Source: Neolecta irregularis DAH-3
Taxonomy: Eukaryota > Ascomycota > Neolectomycetes > Neolectales > Neolectaceae
Assembly: GCA_001929475.1 (NCBI GenBank)
Contig: LXFE01004296.1
Span: 1-27,309 of the forward strand
Direction: 5' to 3'
DNA: 27,309 nucleotides
The stretch's first letter is position 1. Each line of letters starts with the position of its first letter. This document shows positions 22,044-27,309 of this stretch, in pieces. The notes below the pieces were generated by a model. The model was not told the DNA's origin. It worked only from the letters and a program-made list of their open reading frames with translations, and made no database searches. The position numbers were made by a program, and so were the translations under genes.

Positions 22044-22464
22044 TAGTACTGTCATGTCCTTTTCCCACTGTTGTTTCGGTTAATATCTTTGCCAGTTTTT
22101 GGGTGGATGCCTTAGATTGAAATAGCTGGTCTTATTGTTGGAATCCAGATTCATATGTTTTACGCTTAACAAGCGAGTTTTATATGGGACTGTAGAGGAG
22201 CGATATTCCTCAAGTTTGGACTTGCATTGATAAATATTGAATGACGAGGTACAACTTGAACTGAGAAAAGGAGATACACGACAGTAACCACAATCTCATT
22301 GAAACATACCAAGGAAATAGCCACACATGAAATTACACTGCAACTATGATAATTTGGACGAATTTCCATCTTATCAATATTGCTCAAACTAGCAGCATAT
22401 ACTGATTTCAATTGGCCATGTTAGATAGTATCACGATACAGACTCTTTCCAAGCATATACGAGT
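22044..22464. other. Convergent 3' spacer
   Basis: It lies between the ends of KRR1 (plus) and the unassigned minus-strand gene. Short open frames here lack motifs. Nothing else is seen. Confidence 0.5.
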
Positions 22465-22944
22465 TTACTTCTCATCAATATCAAAGACAAAAACCTCTAC
22501 TGTTTCTCTTCCCTTGTTTTCAAACAACAAATCTTGGGTATGCTTCAAGAAGGTCCCATCCCCACAAGGCAACTCAAAATTAAATCTGTCTTTATACATA
22601 GGGAACATCCGAGTGGTCGAGATAGGGTGAAATGGTGTTGTTCGCCTTAACAGATTTGGACTAGATCCATTTGCAGATTTGAGAATGTTACGAGGTGAAG
22701 TTTTCAAAAGTGATCGTGGTTGAATTATTAATTGATGATCAGTTGAAGAATGTGTGCTTGTGAAGTAAGCTGGGGTGAAATCCCGAATGTACGGCTTTGC
22801 CCTAATTTCAGTGGTGAGTGAAGGGCCAAACAGGGTGGATTTTGGCCGGACCTGTAACGGAGATGCTCCCTTAGAGAGTAAGCTTGGATAGCGGTACAGG
22901 AAGTGGAGACTCTCTCGGCGTATGAGAGAGGCAAAGCTTAGAGA
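22465..22944 (-). CDS. C-terminal exon of an unassigned protein rich in SP/TP sites
   Basis: A minus-strand frame of 160 codons is open from a splice acceptor (CTACTTAG, just upstream of 22944) to the stop at 22465. It encodes a basic, S/T/P-rich chain: SLIRRESLHFLYRYPSLL, VRPKSTLFGPSL, PYIRDFTPAYFTS, LLKTSPRNILK, SSPNLLRRTTPFHPI. It ends in a more folded-looking tail (MYKDRFNFELPCGDGTFL, VEVFVFDIDEK). Multiple S/T-P sites (TSPR, SSPN, TTPF, FTP) suggest phosphorylation by a proline-directed kinase such as Cdk or MAPK. There is no ATG near its start, so upstream exons are needed. A 53-nt intron with donor GTAAGG at about 22998 is one possibility. It may be the 3' end of the membrane-protein frame at 23319-23531. 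I do not recognise the family. Confidence 0.6.
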   Translation of the reverse strand, partial: SLSFASLIRRESLHFLYRYPSLLSKGASPLQVRPKSTLFGPSLTTEIRAKPYIRDFTPAYFTSTHSSTDHQLIIQPRSLLKTSPRNILKSANGSSPNLLRRTTPFHPISTTRMFPMYKDRFNFELPCGDGTFLKHTQDLLFENKGRETVEVFVFDIDEK

Positions 22945-23318
22945 CTAAGTAGTCATGAAGATATAGTACCTGTGCGGAAGATAGCCGTCATCCTTACGGT
23001 GACGACTAACTGCCACAGAACCATATTTAGGAATGCACTATATCAGAAGCATTGTTGTTTGTTTCGGAATGGATGATCCCGGACCCGGCACTTGTGTCTA
23101 TAGAATCATTGATACTCCGCAGATTGCAAGAACCATACACTGAACCATTCCGGGTTTAATGATTTCGATGTTTCAGATGTTATCTTGATGTATTAATTTT
23201 CCCTCAAGCCCGACTGTCCAAATCTCGTAATTCCGATGACTTTGATTGGGGAATCCATTGCCGGGAGAAACAGTCTTCATTTACGACTTGTAGCGTACCA
23301 TAGGAATCAAAGTGCGCA

Positions 23319-23531
23319 TCACGGTACGAACCAAAGGAATAAGTATGATAGGAGTCCAGCCGCGATATCGCCTGACGGACGGATGATGATGTCTTGCATT
23401 AGAATGAAGCAATGGTAGTAGTAGATGATGGCGAGGATGGTAATTAAATAGGCGGAAAAGAAGGCGGATTTGGTAATATAAAACATTGGTTGGACATTTT
23501 TATCAGCAGACAGTCTTGGTGGTTTGTCCAT
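23319..23531 (-). CDS. Probable first exon of a membrane protein, unassigned
   Basis: From ATG at 23531 the minus strand encodes MDKPPRLSADKNVQ and then two strongly hydrophobic stretches: FFSAYLITILAIIYYYHCF and IAAGLLSYLFLWFV. The frame stops at 23319-23321, but a GT donor just before (GTACCG, about 23327) could splice on. An alternative frame continues as IPLVRTVMRTLIPMVRYK. The frame also extends upstream without a stop, so an earlier start is possible. The intervening DNA to 22944 has several short plausible coding pieces (YEIWTVGLEGKL, NPEWFSVWFLQSAEY) in different frames, which I could not join with confidence. A single gene with two N-terminal membrane helices and an S/T-P-rich tail is my preferred reading. 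Two adjacent genes cannot be excluded. Confidence 0.45.
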   Translation of the reverse strand: MDKPPRLSADKNVQPMFYITKSAFFSAYLITILAIIYYYHCFILMQDIIIRPSGDIAAGLLSYLFLWFVP

Positions 23532-23660
23532 CCTTCTGAAGTTAATGAGTAATTCAATACTGACCAGTAAGCGGCACAGGAAATAAAAAAGTTGATTATA
23601 CAGTACAAGGGTGTCTAAAACCGATAGTCTATGAAAATTCACCGATTTATTATTCTCCCT

Positions 23661-24774
23661 TCAAATCTCCGGGCGCAATTCCATACTAATAGTCCGAAAC
23701 CACTCTGCAGTTTCGCGAATACCTTGCTCGATGTCCCATTTCGGCTCCCACCCAAGGATCTCCTTCGCTCTTGAGATATCTGGCCTGCGTCTATGCGGAT
23801 CATCAATTGGTGCTTCTGCAAAAACAATATCACTTGCACTGCCTGTGATCTTGATGACGAGATTTGCGAGTTGAATGAGATTGTATTCGCAGGTGTTTCC
23901 GATGTTGATAGGGAGAGAGTATTGGGATTCCATAAGTAAGAGTAAGCCGTCAACGAGGTCATGGATGTATTGGTATGACCGGGATGTGGAGCCGTCACCG
24001 TAGACGCTCAGGGGAAGACCCTGAATGCTTTGCGTGAGGAAATTGGAGATAACGCGCCCGTCAGAAGGACTTAATCGTGGGCCGTAGGCATTGAAAATTC
24101 TAGCAACACGGATATCGACTCCTGTATAGCTATATACTAAAGCTTCGGAAACGCGTTTTCCTTCATCGTAGCATGCTCGGGGACCGCTGTTGGCGTTAGT
24201 TGGTTGTAGACGAGCAAGGATACATGGAATTCACGTTTCCCCAGTATGTTTCTGGTTGGGGATGGACCTGCGGGTCGCCATAGATCTCGCTGGTGCTGCT
24301 GAGTAAAAATCTTGCACCAGTTCTCTTGGCGAGGTCAAGCATGTGTAGTGTACCCATAAACGCGGTCTTTAGAGTCGCGATTGGATCAGACTGGTAATGC
24401 GGAGGAGAAGCAGGACAGGCGAGATGGTAAATTCTATCAAACTGGACATCTATCAAGAGTGGGTCGGTGATATCGTGGGAGAGAAGGCAAAAGTTTGGAT
24501 GGTCTGCCCAATGAGCAATATTCCTCTTGGACCCCGTGTAAAAATTATCGAGGCACCCTGTTACTCAAGGATCAGCAAGAACTTTAGCAATTCAAAGGGG
24601 AATCCCCGTACACACTCGGTGACCTTGGAGCATCAATCGATCAATAACATGGCTCCCTACAAATCCCGCGCCTCCGGTTACGAGGACGAGTTTCGCGTCC
24701 TTATTCGCGGGAATCTCGGGAATTACGGTTGGATATGCGTAGAGCCCGGCGAGCTTTGTGTGTGCATGAGACAT
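23661..24774 (-). CDS. UXS1: UDP-glucuronate decarboxylase (UDP-xylose synthase)
   Basis: Exons (minus): 24774-24612, 24557-24224, 24186-23661, giving 340 residues. The enzyme is an extended short-chain dehydrogenase that oxidises UDP-glucuronate with bound NAD+, loses CO2 and is reduced to UDP-xylose, the donor for xylosylated glycans. Visible: Rossmann motif [12 protein letters not shown] (about 32-43), [39 protein letters not shown] with the catalytic Ser/Thr, [19 protein letters not shown] with Tyr172 and Lys176, [19 protein letters not shown], and [16 protein letters not shown]. The family order is complete. There is no N-terminal membrane segment, unlike the Golgi type II animal enzymes, so a cytosolic enzyme is expected. 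Introns are 54 nt (donor GTACGG) and 37 nt (CTAAC branch site). The start ATG lies only about 30 codons before the Rossmann motif. Confidence 0.95.
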
Positions 24775-25311
24775 GGAGAGGACTCAAGACCGAAGATACA
24801 ATCTGGCAAGAAAATAATCAGGAGTATTGAGAGAATCGGTCGAAGGAGAACGATCAATTAAGCAAGCAAGATAAGTGGAAAAAGAGCAAAAAGGTCTAGT
24901 CTTGTTGATTAACAGTAGCTCTGGCTAAACAGAAAGATCACTTGCCTACGGTAAAAATTATATACCTTTTATTTGCGCAAAGCAAAAGTTTTGTAACACC
25001 ACAACATCGAGAACGATTTATCCATCAAAACAATGGGGTAAGTAGAAGCACAAATGAAAAAAGTTCAGAGAGAAGGGCGAGAAATATAAGCATTTTATCC
25101 TTTTCTTTCCAGGCTCATAACTAAGTCAAAGGCCAAGCTGGGTTTCGTATGCGCACAAATATATGGAAGCCATCTACATCAAGTCATTTGTCAACATGAA
25201 TGTATAATACGTCCTAAAAGATATAAAACAAAATAGAGCTGAAATCTCAAATGACCAATATTTTCCCTACAAACTTTTTGACACCCAACATCCACACAAC
25301 ACCCTTCCGTC
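24775..25311. promoter_or_regulatory. Divergent promoter region between UXS1 and the microprotein gene
   Basis: It separates divergent start codons at 24774 (minus) and 25312 (plus). No gene is supported. Shadow frames opposite UXS1 extend into it. Confidence 0.5.
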
Positions 25312-25485
25312 ATGTCAGGAAAAGTCGATCCGCACGGTCCAATGATGCCAGAAGTTGACAATACTGTATATATCAGTCTGGGAATGTTTATCGTGAGTCG
25401 TTTTGGAGGGCACGGAATACTGATGGTTTAGGCAGCTGTTGCATTTTTCGCGAGTCCATTTGCAGAGATCATCGTTGCCGTGTGA
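25312..25485 (+). CDS. 44-residue single-pass membrane microprotein, one intron
   Basis: Exons 25312-25392 and 25432-25485 flank a 39-nt intron (GTGAGT…TTTAG). The protein starts MSGKVDPHGPMMPEVDNTVY, a polar N-terminus, and ends in one hydrophobic helix, ISLGMFIAAVAFFASPFAEI plus IVAV. The intron falls inside the helix in phase 0, and skipping the splice would break the helix and end at an in-frame TAG. Canonical splice sites, a length like every other intron here, and a continuous helix across the junction make a real gene likely. The short N-in/tail-anchored layout resembles small subunits of membrane complexes; the fungal mitochondrial Tom6 family has a comparable size and a helix near the C-terminus. 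That is only a suggestion. Confidence 0.7.
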
Positions 25486-25829
25486 TGCATAGGACGTAAA
25501 TCAAGAACCCTGTGTATATATATGTGGGTTACTTGCCAATATATTCTTCTGGATCCAATGCTATTCGGTTTGCAGCCTCCACCTTTTTAATGGCCCGGCA
25601 TCTGATTTTGTGTAAACTCAAGATTTATTATCAGGACTCGGGGGAATTATCTGACAGGTAAATTGAAGAAGATCATGCAAACTCTTGAGAAAGACTATGC
25701 CTTACCATTGGTCCTAAATGATATTTCTTGACGCTCGAATTCAGAGATGATTGCATTGTATTCTTACGACAACTTTGTGAATATCTAGTGTTTCTTTATA
25801 CACAAGCTAGTTTAATAAAATGGACTAGG
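25486..25829. other. Spacer before the POM34-like gene
   Basis: It contains the 3' flank of the microprotein gene and the promoter of the next gene. A frame open into the following gene from 25728 lacks an ATG before 25830. Confidence 0.45.
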
Positions 25830-26714
25830 ATGCTCGGTGCTGCCTCTACATTTATAAACCCGACACGCGACATCGACATGACCTCGGCGAGCCCTGAGAC
25901 CCCGAATAACCGCCTCGATTCCTTAACTTCGCACCAAGATTTACCTGTTGGTGTATGGAGACATCCTGCACTGGATACTGTGCTCAGAACGGCCCGGCGC
26001 CGAGGGCTGGACCAAGATATCGTTCGTAGATTGCTCTGGAATTTCACGGTTCTTTTCGTCTTTTCTCGAGTCAAGAATCTCCTTTCTGAAAGGTACCATA
26101 GAACAATATATTTTTCTTAGAACTTACAATAGCGATATCCCAGTACTATTTCGACCTTTATCCCACTACACGGTGTACTGGAATCTGATAGGTTGTTTAA
26201 TCCTTGATGTGGTCTTTGCTCAAGTCTTGAAGAGATTGCCTTCCAGGGACTATGCCTGTTCAATATCATGTTTGCTGCCTGGCGTCTTTGTAGCCCCCGA
26301 GATAATTTTGCAGAGCTGGCATTAACACCATCGCAACGAACTCTTCTGGGTCTTGATCCAACCGGTAGTCAATTTATTTAAAACAGATAAGCTAAGTCGC
26401 CAGTTCTATCTTCCCCAGTAGTTTCCAGCGGAGGTATCACTCCTCCGAGATATATCAAATCGAGTCCACAGGTATATTTATAAGTACTAATACTTTCTGA
26501 TGCTCAGAATCGTCGATCACCCAGCTTAACCCCTTTGCAGAAAACACCGCTCATGACAGATAATGAGAATTCACGTATAATTCAGAACCACCCTTCCCCT
26601 TTGCGGGAGAATTCTCCGGGAAGAAGGGTGTCATCAACATTGTCCCCATCGAGACGATCACCGTACTCGCCATCTGCAAGGATTGCATACAAGCTAGTTT
26701 CACAGTCATTGTAA
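25830..26714 (+). CDS. POM34: POM34-like pore membrane nucleoporin
   Basis: Exons: 25830-26092, 26133-26208, 26247-26364, 26404-26471, 26508-26714, giving 243 residues (yeast Pom34 has 299). Pom34 is a two-pass protein of the nuclear pore membrane ring, partnering Pom152 and the Nup157/170 inner ring. Visible: WRHPALDTVLRTARRRG, a first hydrophobic helix (LLWNFTVLFVFSRV), then DIPVLFRPLSHYTVYWNLIG leading into a second helix (CLFNIMFAAWRL), then the conserved-looking ALTPSQRTLLGLDPT motif. An S/P-rich tail follows (GGITPPRYIKSSP, RRSPSLTPLQKTPLM, STLSPSRRSPYSPSARIAY). Three introns (38, 39, 36 nt) are well supported, the last with a TACTAAT branch site. The first may be 40 nt or, using an earlier acceptor, 28 nt (both in frame), and the 26209 donor is approximate. 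A second in-frame ATG at 25878 is possible. Confidence 0.75.
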
Positions 26715-26830
26715 ATCATACTGGAATCCTTGTATTTTTGTGTCATCTTTAAGTAAGCTTGCGTAAGGTGAATTGCATCATGAAAGACAAGAAGAATATA
26801 TCAGGTCTTATGACTTATCTCGATACGACA

Positions 26831-27309
26831 CTATTGGGCTTTCTTGGCCTCTACCTTCTTCAGGGCCCTTTCTCTGATGCGATTGTGCATTTTTAAGTTC
26901 AAATTCATCAAGAGGGTCTCGGGCAATCTCTGATAGAGAAAGTGGAGAAAGGCATGCGCCCAAAAAGGTGTGAAGACGAATGGTTCGCCGTCAGTCCTAC
27001 CAATGGTAGACATAATGGATGTGACGATGGTGTTGGGAGTAGGGACAGTGAGTGAGGAGTTTCTGATCTTTGTCATTTTGGAAGCCTGAGGGTTATTTTC
27101 TTTTCTTGAAACAGAGAGAGGTACCACGAGGTATGAGTTTAAAAGACGGACGGTTACGCCTTTGTGAGCCAATTCAACGCCAAGAGCTTTTGACCAGGCC
27201 TTGAGAAAGCTTTTTGCGCCAGAGTATGTGGCAAGTAACGGAGTTGGATACTCGGCGGCGAAACTGCCCATGTTAAGAATAAGGCTTCGCTTGTGGCGTA
27301 TGAGGATTG
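26831..27309 (-). CDS. IFA38: Very-long-chain 3-oxoacyl-CoA reductase, C-terminal part
   Basis: The frame is open from the right window edge to a stop at 26831, giving 158 residues. This is the C-terminal half of the ER ketoreductase that carries out the second step of very-long-chain fatty acid elongation, with NADPH. Visible: RSLILNMGSFAAEYPTPLLA, TYSGAKSFLKAWSKALGVEL (catalytic Tyr-x-x-x-Lys as YSGAK), the proximal VTVRLLNSYLV, and SLTVPTPNTIVTSIMSTIG. A hydrophobic segment follows (WAHAFLHFLYQRLPETLLM). The chain ends KKAQ, a perfect C-terminal KKXX dilysine signal for retrieval to the ER, as in yeast Ifa38. The Rossmann half lies beyond the edge. The gene converges on the POM34-like gene with only about 115 bases between stop codons. 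Confidence 0.93.
   Translation of the reverse strand, partial: ILIRHKRSLILNMGSFAAEYPTPLLATYSGAKSFLKAWSKALGVELAHKGVTVRLLNSYLVVPLSVSRKENNPQASKMTKIRNSSLTVPTPNTIVTSIMSTIGRTDGEPFVFTPFWAHAFLHFLYQRLPETLLMNLNLKMHNRIRERALKKVEAKKAQ

Noticed and set aside
22733-22745. TTGATGATC, a U3 snoRNA box C-like sequence
   Set aside because: No box A or box D at the right spacing, and the region is coding on the other strand.
22937-22972. Group I intron core-like motifs (AGAGACTAAG and GAAGATATAG) on the plus strand
   Set aside because: They resemble the R and S elements, but there is no room for P8, P7 would have only about four pairs, and the opposite strand reads through as a 160-codon protein frame.
24397-24861. 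154-codon plus-strand frame
   Set aside because: It lies antisense over UXS1 exons 1 and 2, whose protein motifs are unmistakable.

Overview
The window is eukaryotic nuclear DNA from a fungus. Every confident gene is split by tiny spliceosomal introns. Protein wording, especially in the RNA polymerase II second subunit, points to Dikarya and leans towards Basidiomycota; that placement is an inference from remembered families, not a search. I could resolve 37 coding introns by restoring conserved protein frames. Thirty-six are 33-40 nt long and one is 54 nt, and most carry a CTAAY/CTGAY-like branch site a few bases before the acceptor. Coding exons were assembled by hand, and the exon coordinates are in each entry.

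Layout. Positions 1-6560 are gene-poor and look like a graveyard. They hold the edge of a minus-strand coding exon, a CAAGTC-rich repeat with a hairpin, a broken copy and an intact copy of a small secreted protein gene, a roughly 180-bp copy of an exon of the KASH-like gene found downstream, a decayed piece of a Sec7-type Arf exchange factor, a GC-richer stretch without recognisable genes, a second small secreted protein gene, and AT-rich DNA. Positions 6565-10294 carry two minus-strand genes: an EF-hand/coiled-coil protein with a C-terminal membrane anchor (KASH-like) and an unassigned two-IQ-motif protein. A 1.2-kb repeat-bearing spacer follows.

Positions 11518-15661 (minus) encode the inner-ring nucleoporin Nup155/Nup157/170 in 11 exons. 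Across a divergent 0.9-kb spacer, 16562-20463 (plus) encodes RPB2 in 8 exons, followed by KRR1, a small-subunit processome KH protein (20968-22043). On the minus strand lie an unresolved membrane/phosphosite-rich gene or pair of genes (22465-23531) and UDP-glucuronate decarboxylase UXS1 (23661-24774). On the plus strand are a 44-residue single-pass microprotein (25312-25485) and a POM34-like pore membrane nucleoporin (25830-26714). The right edge cuts the beta-ketoacyl-CoA reductase of fatty acid elongation (26831-27309, minus).

The genes are not an operon. There is, however, a loose nuclear-envelope theme: KASH-like protein, Nup155/170 and POM34 lie within about 20 kb, with core transcription (RPB2) and ribosome biogenesis (KRR1) between them. 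The least described items are the IQ protein, the 44-residue microprotein, the unusual splice or frame junction inside the KASH-like gene, and the left-hand pseudogene cluster.
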